From the IMG/VR virus record IMGVR_UViG_3300011258_000185, positions 1-29,702 of that record: a stretch of 29,702 nucleotides of DNA, one strand, 5' to 3'. The notes beneath the pieces were generated by a model. That model ran no database searches and was not told the origin of the DNA. It was given only the letters and a program-made list of their open reading frames with translations. This stretch comes from a virus. This document shows positions 19,372 to 26,526 of the stretch, piece by piece. Numbering within the stretch: position 1 is the first letter of the stretch; each line of letters starts with the position of its first letter. A program made the position numbers and the translations under genes.

Positions 19372-20784
19372 ATGGCATACACTAGAGATCAAGCAATAGA
19401 AACTCATAAAGACTATTCAGAAACTTTAAATAATTGGGAATATTACATCAGATCGTACAATGGTGGATATGACTATATGATAGGACAATACCTATCTAGA
19501 TATAATTTAGAATTAGATAACGAGTTTAATCAAAGACTTGCTAACACTCCTTGTGATAATCATTGTAGAAATATTATACAAATTTATTCTTCATTTTTAT
19601 TTAGAGTAAGACCTAGTAGAGATTTTGGCAGTATGGAAGATGAGCCTAGTTTAGAATCATTCTTAAAAGACGCTGACCTAGATGGAAACAATTTAAACTC
19701 TGTTATCAAACAAGCACAAAATTATTCATCAATCTATGGTCATTGTTTTATGATTTTAGATAAACCAAATATTCAAACAGAAACAAAAGCAGAAGAACTT
19801 AATCAAGATATAAGACCTTACGTTTCAATCGTTACACCTGAAAATGTTTTAGATTGGAATTTTGAAAGACAACTCAATGGTAAGTATGAACTAAATTATT
19901 TAAAAATAAGAGAAGAAGTTGATAGAGAAAATGGGCAATATTTAAGAATGTGGTATCCTGATAGAATAGATACAGTTTATATGCCTGATCGAGAAGAGCC
20001 TCAACTAGTAGATACTGTTCCTAATATGATTGGTAAAATACCAGCAGTTATTTTGTACAATTCTAAATCTCATAAAAGAGGAATTGGCCAATCAGACCTT
20101 ACCGATATTGCTGATTTACAAAAATCTATTTACAACGAATATTCTGAAATGGAACAGTTAATCAGATTAACAAACCACCCATCATTAGTTAAAACTCCAA
20201 GCGTTAATGCTAGTGCTGGTGCTGGTGCAGTAATTGAAATGCCTGACGAAATGGAGCCTAATTTAAAACCTTATTTATTACAGCCATCAGGTGCGAGTTT
20301 AACAGCAATCATGGATTCAATTAATAACAAAGTAGAATCTATTAACAGAATAGCACACACAGGGGCAGTTAGAACAACTAAAACACAAGTTTCATCAGGA
20401 GTTGCTTTACAAACTGAATTTGAATTACTTAATGCAAGACTTTCAGAAAAAGCTGACAACTTACAATTAGCAGAAGAACAATTATTTAATTTATATGCTA
20501 TGTTTCAAAATACTACATTTGATGGAGAAATTAATTATCCTGACAGTTTTAATATTAGAGATTATGCAAGTGATTTATTATTCTATCAACAAGCAAAAGC
20601 AGTAGGCGTAGAATCTGCAACTCTATCAAAAGAAATTGACAAAGAGATCGCTAGAGCAGTTGTTGATGATGATAGTAAATTAAATATTATTTTTGACGAG
20701 ATAGATGTTAAATCTGAAGTAGGAGAATTTACACAAGACGAAGTAGTAGAAGAAGATCAAGAAGTAGAACAAGAAGAAATTTAA
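19372..20784 (+). CDS. Portal protein
   Basis: 470 residues, the usual size. N-terminal helices, a conserved central block (SSIYGHCFMILDKP, YVSIVTPENVLDW, IPAVILYNSKSH, RGIGQSDLTDIADLQKSIYN, NHPSLVKTP), a stem helix region around IMDSINNKVESINRIAHTG, and an acidic Glu/Gln-rich C-terminus. This order resembles DUF4055-type portals. It forms the dodecameric ring at the packaging vertex, docking TerL and later the connector. Located directly after terL, as in most tailed phages. Confidence 0.9.
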   Translation: MAYTRDQAIETHKDYSETLNNWEYYIRSYNGGYDYMIGQYLSRYNLELDNEFNQRLANTPCDNHCRNIIQIYSSFLFRVRPSRDFGSMEDEPSLESFLKDADLDGNNLNSVIKQAQNYSSIYGHCFMILDKPNIQTETKAEELNQDIRPYVSIVTPENVLDWNFERQLNGKYELNYLKIREEVDRENGQYLRMWYPDRIDTVYMPDREEPQLVDTVPNMIGKIPAVILYNSKSHKRGIGQSDLTDIADLQKSIYNEYSEMEQLIRLTNHPSLVKTPSVNASAGAGAVIEMPDEMEPNLKPYLLQPSGASLTAIMDSINNKVESINRIAHTGAVRTTKTQVSSGVALQTEFELLNARLSEKADNLQLAEEQLFNLYAMFQNTTFDGEINYPDSFNIRDYASDLLFYQQAKAVGVESATLSKEIDKEIARAVVDDDSKLNIIFDEIDVKSEVGEFTQDEVVEEDQEVEQEEI

Positions 20785-20787
20785 TGA

Positions 20788-21777
20788 ATGTCCGATATAG
20801 TCAAAGACGCTACATTTTACAGGATTAAGCAAATCGAACTTGCTGAAGCAGAATATTATAAAACTTTAGTTAAAACTTTAGACAAAATTGAAAGAGAAGT
20901 CGTTTCACTTATTAGTACTTTACCTTTAACTGATGGAAAGTTAGTAGAACTACAATCAGCTATCGCAATCAGACCTCAAATAAAAGCAATACTTGAAAGA
21001 GAATATTTAGCATGGTCAGATACGGTAGTTAGACAAGGTTTTAACAAACAGGCTAAAAGAATTGAAAAAGCATTTAAAAGAATAGGCAATATACCACCAG
21101 CTTTCCAAGAATTAACTAAAGGAGATTTAGCTTTAATTCAAAATCTTAAACAACAATTTTTTACACAGTTTAAAGACGTATCAAATACATTCACTAGAAG
21201 ATTAGCAGAAAAAGTTTATACAAATACTTTAGTAGGCTCTAACTTTACTGTTTTAGAAAAAGAATTAAGACAAACTATTAATGGTATTTATGCAAGTGCA
21301 GATGACGTTGAGGCACAAAAGTTAATCGCTTACATAAACAGGAATAAATTTAATAAATCGAAAAAAGCACAAGTTGATAAATCAATACAAACTCTACAAT
21401 CTAAATTTGCTAGAGATCGTGCTGGAGAAAACATGAAAAGATATGCTGGACAAATACTAAACGATTCATTAAGAGATTTTGACGCTACCTTAAATTTTAA
21501 TAAATCACAGGACGCTGGTCTAACATTTGTTAAATATTATGGAGATATTATACCAACTACTAGAAGAATTTGCAGAAATGTGATTAGTGGAGTATATAAC
21601 AAGCGTAAAAATGGCCTTTTTACTATTGACGAAGTAAATAAACTTTGGTCTAGTACAAGTTGGAAAGGTAAAAAAAGTGGTAATCCTCTAATAGTTCGTG
21701 GGGGTTATAACTGCAGACACCAATGGAGTTATGTCAATCCTGATTGGTATGACGAAGCTGGAGAACTAATAATATAA
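20788..21777 (+). CDS. Head morphogenesis protein (Mu gpF / SPP1 gp7-like)
   Basis: 329 residues. The first two thirds are helical. The C-terminal 75 residues carry the family signature: KYYGDIIPTTRRICRNVISG, GLFTIDEVNKLW, and NPLIVRGGYNCRHQW followed by NPDWYDE, with Cys and His that may bind metal. It is a minor capsid protein, ejected or involved in early head assembly. Sits between portal and scaffold as expected. The ATG lies three bases after the portal stop. Confidence 0.85.
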   Translation: MSDIVKDATFYRIKQIELAEAEYYKTLVKTLDKIEREVVSLISTLPLTDGKLVELQSAIAIRPQIKAILEREYLAWSDTVVRQGFNKQAKRIEKAFKRIGNIPPAFQELTKGDLALIQNLKQQFFTQFKDVSNTFTRRLAEKVYTNTLVGSNFTVLEKELRQTINGIYASADDVEAQKLIAYINRNKFNKSKKAQVDKSIQTLQSKFARDRAGENMKRYAGQILNDSLRDFDATLNFNKSQDAGLTFVKYYGDIIPTTRRICRNVISGVYNKRKNGLFTIDEVNKLWSSTSWKGKKSGNPLIVRGGYNCRHQWSYVNPDWYDEAGELII

Positions 21778-21788
21778 ATAGGAGACTT

Positions 21789-22490
21789 ATGTCGCAAGAT
21801 ACAGAGGTTGTTCAACCGAAAAATGAACAAGTAGAAACAAAAGAAGAAGTAAAAACAGAAGCACCGAAAGAACAAACTTTCACACAAGAACAATTAGACA
21901 ACATAATTAAAACTAGACTAGAGGCAGAAAAAACAAAAGCCCAAAAAATGCTAGAAGAAGAAGCAAGAAAAAAAGAAGAACTTTTGAAAGAGCAACAAGT
22001 CAAAGAAGCTAAATCAAAAGCAGAAATCGAAAAAATTATGCAAGATAGATTGTCTGAAAAAGAACAAGAACTAGAAAGATACAAAGAACAAATCAAAAAA
22101 GAAAAAGTTGATAATTCTATTTTATCTATTGCAAATAAAGAACAATCTATTAACGCACAACAAGTAGTATCTTTGTTAAAAAATGAAGTTAAGTACAACG
22201 ACGATGGAAGAATAGAAATAGTTGATAATCATTCTAATGTACGATATAACGCAAAAGGAGAACTATTAACTATTGAAGATCGAGTTAAAGAGTTTTTAGA
22301 TGCTAACCCACATTTCCGTCAAGGGTCTAAGTCTGGATCAGGAAGCCAGAGTAGTATCGGTGGTAATACTGTTAAACCTTTTAATCTACAGGACTTGGAC
22401 TTAACAAAACCAGAAGATCGTAAAGCCTACGCAGAATATAGGAAGAAACGAGATTCAGGTGCTGTTGAGATTAATTTAAACAATAAATAA
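21789..22490 (+). CDS. Scaffolding protein
   Basis: 233 residues. An acidic, Glu/Lys/Gln-rich N-terminus and a long coiled coil (about 30-115, for example EEEARKKEELLKEQQVKEAK), then a Gly/Ser linker (SKSGSGSQSSIGGN) and a short C-terminal capsid-binding tail. This composition and the position directly before the capsid gene are characteristic of GP20-like scaffolds. It shapes the procapsid and leaves before maturation. No protease motif is seen here. GGAG precedes the ATG. Confidence 0.88.
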   Translation: MSQDTEVVQPKNEQVETKEEVKTEAPKEQTFTQEQLDNIIKTRLEAEKTKAQKMLEEEARKKEELLKEQQVKEAKSKAEIEKIMQDRLSEKEQELERYKEQIKKEKVDNSILSIANKEQSINAQQVVSLLKNEVKYNDDGRIEIVDNHSNVRYNAKGELLTIEDRVKEFLDANPHFRQGSKSGSGSQSSIGGNTVKPFNLQDLDLTKPEDRKAYAEYRKKRDSGAVEINLNNK

Positions 22491-22507
22491 ACTTAATAGG
22501 TAATAAC

Positions 22508-23353
22508 ATGGCAAACGAAAGCACAAGTTCAACGCTCTCGGAACTATACACAGAGATCGTTGCAGAAGCACAATTCGTAGCTTCTGAAAAATCCATTATG
22601 AGAAACCTAGTTAAAAACTACACTATCTCAGGTGGTGGAAAAGCAGTTGAAGTTCCTATTTACGCTAATGTTTCAGCATCAGCAGTAAGTGAAGCAACTG
22701 ATTTATCTAACACAGCAATCAACCCTAGTTCAGTAACTATTACTGCATCAGAGGTTGGTGTTATGACAACTCTTACAGATTTAGCAAGAAATTCAGCACC
22801 AAGAAATGTAGCTGGAGATATTGGTAAATTGTTTGGAGAAGCATTAGCAAGAAAACAAGACGCAGATTTGACTGCATTGTTTGATGGCTTCTCAACTGTA
22901 ATAGGAGATGGCACTGCAGTTGTTTCATCTGCAATAATCTTCCAAGCACTTTCAACTTTAAGAGAAAATGCTCTTAACATTGATGACTGTGCAGTTGTTC
23001 TACACCCTAAAATCGCTTATGACTTAAAAGCTGGTTTGACTAATACTTTTGCAAACGCAAACGCAAACGATTTATCAAACGAAGCATTAAGATCAGGATT
23101 TGTTGGTAGATTAGCTGGTATGCCTGTATTTGAAACTTCAAATATAGCAAACACAGGTACTGCTGGTGATTATAAAGGTGGTGTTTTCCATAAAGACGCA
23201 TTAGCAATCGCTATGATGCAAGATGTGAAAATCGAAACACAAAGAGATGCCTCTTTAAGAGCAGACGAGATTGTAGCAACTTCAGTATATGGTGTTGGAG
23301 AAATCCATGATTCATATGGTGTTGAGTTACATTCAGATTCATCAATCCAATAA
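22508..23353 (+). CDS. Major capsid protein (HK97 fold)
   Basis: 281 residues, at the small end for HK97-fold capsids. Long N-terminal helix (ELYTEIVAEAQFVASEKSIM), the E-loop region with VSEATDLSNTAINPS, the A-domain block (ALARKQDADLTALFDGF, CAVVLHPKIAYDLKAG), GMPVFETSNIA, and a C-terminal RADEIVATSVYGVGEIHDSYGVEL. No delta domain appears to be fused upstream; a separate scaffold gene precedes it. TAATAGGT before the ATG. Confidence 0.93.
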   Translation: MANESTSSTLSELYTEIVAEAQFVASEKSIMRNLVKNYTISGGGKAVEVPIYANVSASAVSEATDLSNTAINPSSVTITASEVGVMTTLTDLARNSAPRNVAGDIGKLFGEALARKQDADLTALFDGFSTVIGDGTAVVSSAIIFQALSTLRENALNIDDCAVVLHPKIAYDLKAGLTNTFANANANDLSNEALRSGFVGRLAGMPVFETSNIANTGTAGDYKGGVFHKDALAIAMMQDVKIETQRDASLRADEIVATSVYGVGEIHDSYGVELHSDSSIQ

Positions 23354-23365
23354 TAATTGGATACT

Positions 23366-23393
23366 TTGTGAGGGTGGGAAACTGCCCTCGCAA
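23366..23393 (+). terminator. Hairpin after the capsid gene
   Basis: TTGTGAGGG (23366-23374) pairs with CCCTCGCAA (23385-23393), nine pairs with one T-G, ten-base loop. No U-run follows. Most likely attenuates read-through or protects the abundant capsid mRNA 3' end. Confidence 0.5.
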
Positions 23394-23412
23394 TTAATAT
23401 AGGAGAATATAA

Positions 23413-23640
23413 ATGGTTAAATTAGTGTTATCAAATCAAACAATGGTTACTCTTAAACGAGGAAACAAAACAATTACAAGAACTAAATTAGATTACGAAA
23501 CTAATAAAAACATGTACGATTTTAGAGGTTTCAAAGTTGCGTCAGATGTTGTAAAAGAAGTAAAAGAAACTACTGAAAATGTAGTACCTCTAAAAAAGAA
23601 AAGAAAAACACGAAAGAAAAAAGATGAACAAACTAATTAA
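23413..23640 (+). CDS. Small basic structural-type protein
   Basis: 75 residues. Beta-like N-terminus (MVKLVLSNQTMVTLKRGNKT), a TRTKLDYETNKNMYDFRGFK core and a Lys/Arg-rich tail (KKKRKTRKKKDEQTN). AGGAG upstream. It follows the capsid gene; possibly a capsid decoration or head-joining accessory. No domain recognised. Confidence 0.6.
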   Translation: MVKLVLSNQTMVTLKRGNKTITRTKLDYETNKNMYDFRGFKVASDVVKEVKETTENVVPLKKKRKTRKKKDEQTN

Positions 23641-23746
23641 ACTTAAAGTAAGAAAATGGTCAAAATGGGTTTGGATTAAATGTAAAAATAATCCAATGTA
23701 TTCTATTCCATTAGCTTTATTGATAATTTATTTAATCTGGAAATAA
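23624..23746 (+). CDS. 40-residue single-pass membrane protein
   Basis: MNKLIKLKVRKWSKWVWIKC then NNPMYSIPLALLIIYLIWK. Basic Trp-rich N-terminus and a C-terminal hydrophobic helix (about residues 26-39). Starts inside the preceding gene and ends three bases before the connector gene. A membrane protein among head genes is unusual; it could be a late lysis or entry factor. Evidence is hydrophobicity, codon continuity and exact fit of the gap. Confidence 0.58.
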   Translation: MNKLIKLKVRKWSKWVWIKCKNNPMYSIPLALLIIYLIWK

Positions 23747-23749
23747 CAA

Positions 23750-24235
23750 ATGGCTAATTATACAGGGGCAGATGTTATTACTACGTCAGACGTTTTAAAA
23801 TACCAACCTGATGCGTTCGATTTTGGTATATCTACAACTGCGACAGAAACAGTTAATTTTTTAGCACAAACTACTAACGATATTTTTAGACAGTTAAGAG
23901 TAGAGTGGTGGCCTGTATATAAAACAAATATATTCACAGATATTACAGTACTTAACACAGCAGAAATGGTTAATACAAAAGTTAACCTAGATCAATTTGA
24001 ACGTGCTGGTGTTTATTTATTTCTTGGAAGATTTTATTTACCAGCTTTAACTAAATTTAGACCTGAAACAGAAAAAGACAGATTTGAAAGAATGGCAGAA
24101 TATTATATGTCGCAATACAATGTCGAATGGAGAATGATATTAGAAGATGGCGTAGAATATGACGTAGATGCAGATGGAACTATCGTATCAAACGAAAGAG
24201 AGCCTTTACATGGGTTTAGAAGATTAGTTAGATAA
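23750..24235 (+). CDS. Head-tail connector (adaptor) protein
   Basis: 161 residues, helical. VNFLAQTTNDIFRQLRVEWW, FERAGVYLFLGRFYLPALTK, and RFERMAEYYMSQYNVEWRMI are reminiscent of head-completion adaptors that sit below the portal. Its place between capsid and tail-completion genes supports this. The ATG follows a short gap, and the stop overlaps the next gene. Family not recognised precisely. Confidence 0.68.
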   Translation: MANYTGADVITTSDVLKYQPDAFDFGISTTATETVNFLAQTTNDIFRQLRVEWWPVYKTNIFTDITVLNTAEMVNTKVNLDQFERAGVYLFLGRFYLPALTKFRPETEKDRFERMAEYYMSQYNVEWRMILEDGVEYDVDADGTIVSNEREPLHGFRRLVR

Positions 24236-24849
24236 TGGCCGTACCTCTAATACTAAAAAGAGTTGCAACAGGAATAGGTATTAGAAAATTAATTTCTAAA
24301 GACATCGACAAAGCAGAAATACCACAAAGTGAAGTTAATAAAATAAAAAGAGGTTTAGGTAACTTTGCTAAAGGTATAGTTGTTAAAACAAAAACAAATT
24401 CTAAAGAAGTAATCAGAAAAGTTAATAAATTTGAAAGTGCATTAGAAAGAGCAATCGACAAAGGTGTCAAACAAGCTGGTTTTCAGTTGCTAGAAATCAT
24501 TAGAACAAAAACAAAAAAAGGAATTGATTTTAATAGCAAACCCTTTGCACCTTATAGTGAGGGCTATTTAAAAAGATTACAAAAAGAGGGAAAAGAAACA
24601 AATGTAGATTTATGGTATTCAGGAAAGATGTTAGGTGCTTTAACGCCAAATCAAGCAATAACCAAAACAGGAAAACATAAAATTACTTTAGGATTTGCAA
24701 GAGCAGAGGAAAGAAATAAAGCATTATGGAATCAAGTATTGAACACTCCTAAAAGAGAATTTTTTGGCTTTAATAATAGAACAGAAAAGATTATAAATAA
24801 AACATTCAATAAGTTTATTGAAAAAGAATTAAAAAGAGCAAGAATATGA
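24235..24849 (+). CDS. Tail completion / virion morphogenesis protein (Mu gpG / HK97 gp10-like)
   Basis: 204 residues. Highly basic. The segment GIDFNSKPFAPYSEGYLKRL, with NVDLWYSGKMLGALTP after it, matches the F-PY/L-TG-M motif of phage neck and tail-completion proteins. Basic helical N-terminus with VIRKVNKFESALERAID. Located between the adaptor and the tail terminator. It overlaps both neighbours by ATGA/TAATG-like junctions. Confidence 0.75.
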   Translation: MAVPLILKRVATGIGIRKLISKDIDKAEIPQSEVNKIKRGLGNFAKGIVVKTKTNSKEVIRKVNKFESALERAIDKGVKQAGFQLLEIIRTKTKKGIDFNSKPFAPYSEGYLKRLQKEGKETNVDLWYSGKMLGALTPNQAITKTGKHKITLGFARAEERNKALWNQVLNTPKREFFGFNNRTEKIINKTFNKFIEKELKRARI

Positions 24850-25286
24850 GTATAAGAGAAAACATTGCAAGTAATTTATTATCTACTATTTCAGGTATCT
24901 CTAGCCCTATCACAATTAGAAAAGCTACAAGACAACCTTTTATTATCGACGAACTTTCTGCACAGCAATATCCAGCAGTCATAGTTCAAACGTCTGAGGA
25001 AAATAGAGATGATTCAGAGATGGGTAGTGGTGCTAAAACAAGAATAGGTACGATTGATTTTGTTGTGTTAGGTTTTGTTAAAGGTGCAGAATCTAATATT
25101 GATACAGCAAGAAATCAATTAATCACAGCTATTGAAACAGCTTTAGAAACAGACCCTACAAGAAGTAACAACGCATTAGATACAGAAGTCATTCAAGTAG
25201 AAACTGACGAGGGTAGTTTATTTCCTGTCGGTGGAATAAGAATGACTATAAGATGTATGTATGAATATCAATCAGGTACACCATAA
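24846..25286 (+). CDS. Tail terminator-like protein
   Basis: 146 residues. SIRENIASNLLSTISGISSP, EQ-type repeat-free beta core (TRIGTIDFVVLGFVKG), a helical ARNQLITAIETALETDP and a final MTIRCMYEYQSG are like minor tail protein U/terminators that cap the tail tube. Position between neck and tail tube genes supports it. ATGA overlap upstream, TAATG downstream. Confidence 0.72.
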   Translation: MSIRENIASNLLSTISGISSPITIRKATRQPFIIDELSAQQYPAVIVQTSEENRDDSEMGSGAKTRIGTIDFVVLGFVKGAESNIDTARNQLITAIETALETDPTRSNNALDTEVIQVETDEGSLFPVGGIRMTIRCMYEYQSGTP

Positions 25287-25477
25287 TGGCTAAAGCAGAT
25301 AAAGTAATAGATCAGGTAGAAAGTAAATTAGATAATATCGAAAAGTTAGTAGATGAAATATCTCTATTATGTATGGACGCTAGAAAGAAAATAGACAACT
25401 ACAAAGAAGATGAACATATAGAAGATTTTCCTGAACTTGACGAGTTCAATGATCTTGACGAAGAAGAAGAAAACTAA
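25286..25477 (+). CDS. Small acidic coiled-coil protein
   Basis: 63 residues: MAKADKVIDQVESKLDNIEK coiled coil followed by a very acidic tail (EDEHIEDFPELDEFNDL, then DEEEEN). Could be a chaperone for tail tube monomers or a virion accessory. TAATG coupling to the terminator-like gene. No domain recognised. Confidence 0.6.
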   Translation: MAKADKVIDQVESKLDNIEKLVDEISLLCMDARKKIDNYKEDEHIEDFPELDEFNDLDEEEEN

Positions 25478-25488
25478 TAAAAGGACTT

Positions 25489-25656
25489 ATGGCTAAAGAT
25501 ATTAAATTATATAAAGGTAATTCAGAGATTGTTATCAATGAATCTAATCTTGAACATTTTTTAACTTTAGGCTATAAGCAAGAAAAAGAAACTAAACAAA
25601 CTAAACCAAATAAGGATAAGAAATGGCAACACATCACGGAAAAGAAGGAGTTGTAA
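25489..25656 (+). CDS. Small hypothetical protein overlapping the tail tube gene
   Basis: 55 residues: MAKDIKLYKGNSEIVINESN, then LEHFLTLGYKQEKETKQ. AAAAGGA precedes the ATG. Its end runs 34 bases into the tail tube gene in another frame. The LYKGN and LGYK pattern recurs in small tail-region proteins. Function unknown. Confidence 0.62.
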   Translation: MAKDIKLYKGNSEIVINESNLEHFLTLGYKQEKETKQTKPNKDKKWQHITEKKEL

Positions 25657-26009
25657 CTGCTGGTGGAACTGGTGTTGGGGAACTAACAGGCTTTACACTA
25701 GAAACAACAGGAGATGTAGTAGAAGATACAGCTTTAACTGACGCAACTAAATCATTTTTAGCTGGAAGAACTTCATTCTCAGGAACTTTAGAAATGAACT
25801 TTGACGAAACAGATACTGCACAAACAACTTTAGTTGCTGGTGCTTCAATCTCATTTGTTTTATTACCAGAGGGTAATGCAAGTGGTGACAGAAGTTTTTC
25901 TGGTACAGGAATTGTTACAGGAATGTCAGTTACGAACTCAATGGACGCAGTAATTTCTAGAAATGTTACTTTTCAAGGCACAGGGGCATTAACAATAGGA
26001 ACTGTATAA
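25623..26009 (+). CDS. Major tail tube protein
   Basis: 128 residues, short but with the beta-sandwich texture of tail tube proteins: ELTGFTLETTGDVVEDTALT, SFLAGRTSFSGTLEMNFDET, VAGASISFVLLPEG and a final SRNVTFQGTGALTIG. It lies between the terminator-like genes and the frameshifting chaperone, the normal siphovirus order. Forms stacked hexamers around the tape measure. GATAAG-type RBS upstream. Confidence 0.85.
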   Translation: MATHHGKEGVVTAGGTGVGELTGFTLETTGDVVEDTALTDATKSFLAGRTSFSGTLEMNFDETDTAQTTLVAGASISFVLLPEGNASGDRSFSGTGIVTGMSVTNSMDAVISRNVTFQGTGALTIGTV

Positions 26010-26017
26010 TCTAATTT

Positions 26018-26371
26018 ATGTCAGTTATTGATATTGCGAAATCGCACTTTGAATCTTTAGGTGTTCAATCTATTGAAGTACCTGAATGGAAAGATGAACA
26101 TGGCAATCCAACTGTACTATATTGGAATCCTATAAACCTATCTGAAAAAAATATATTGTTTAAGAAATCAGACAATCTTAACGATGTCAGTATTCTTGCA
26201 GATATTGTGGTCATGAAATCTTTAGACAAAGATGGCAACAAAGTATTCAAACCTGAAGATAAACTAGCATTGATGTATAAAGTAGATTCTGATGTTCTCT
26301 CAAGAATATCGACAGAAATGGTATCAGCCATCACTCCAGACCAAGTAAAAAAAAACTCAAAAATAACATAG
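26018..26371 (+). CDS. Tail assembly chaperone, gpG-like
   Basis: 117 residues. EWKDEHGNPTVLYWNPINLS, then SILADIVVMKSLDKDGNKVF, EDKLALMYKVDSDVLSRIS and AITPDQVKKNSKIT at the C-terminus. The last codons contain the heptamer A AAA AAC in phase (26350-26356). A fraction of ribosomes shifting -1 there would append the domain at 26356-26526. This matches lambda G/GT, where both products bind the tape measure and tail tube. Next gene is the tape measure. Confidence 0.82.
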   Translation: MSVIDIAKSHFESLGVQSIEVPEWKDEHGNPTVLYWNPINLSEKNILFKKSDNLNDVSILADIVVMKSLDKDGNKVFKPEDKLALMYKVDSDVLSRISTEMVSAITPDQVKKNSKIT

Positions 26372-26526
26372 AATTAAAAAATTTACTTATTGTTGCTGAT
26401 AGGTTAAAAATAACTTTATCTGAACTTCTCAAAATGGAAGTTTGGGAGTATAATCATTGGTTAGGATTTATGCTGTTAGAACAAGACGATCATGAATCTG
26501 AAATGAGGAAAGCAAGACACAAATAA
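26018..26526 (+). CDS. Frameshifted tail assembly chaperone, gpGT-like (-1 at 26350-26356)
   Basis: Predicted product of about 169 residues: the first 113 from frame 0, then 56 from the -1 frame read from 26356 to 26523 with TAA at 26524. The extension reads LKNNIELKNLLIVADRLK, ITLSELLKMEVWEYNHWLG, then FMLLEQDDHESEMRKARHK, helical, with the W-EYNHW motif typical of GT-type extensions. The frame has no credible start of its own apart from an internal ATG, and its stop abuts the tape measure ATG at 26526. Confidence 0.72.
26350..26356 (+). promoter_or_regulatory. -1 ribosomal frameshift slippery site A AAA AAC
   Basis: Canonical X XXY YYZ heptamer in the right phase (frame-0 codons AAA at 26351, AAC at 26354) inside a nine-A run. 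The frame-0 stop follows at 26369. Confidence 0.8.

Noticed and set aside
22660-22980. Long antisense open frame across the capsid gene
   Set aside because: Shadow of the capsid codon pattern; no RBS and no recognisable protein features.
23051-23068. GCAAAC repeated three times
   Set aside because: Lies within the capsid gene and encodes Ala-Asn repeats in frame; looks like a surface loop, not a regulatory array.
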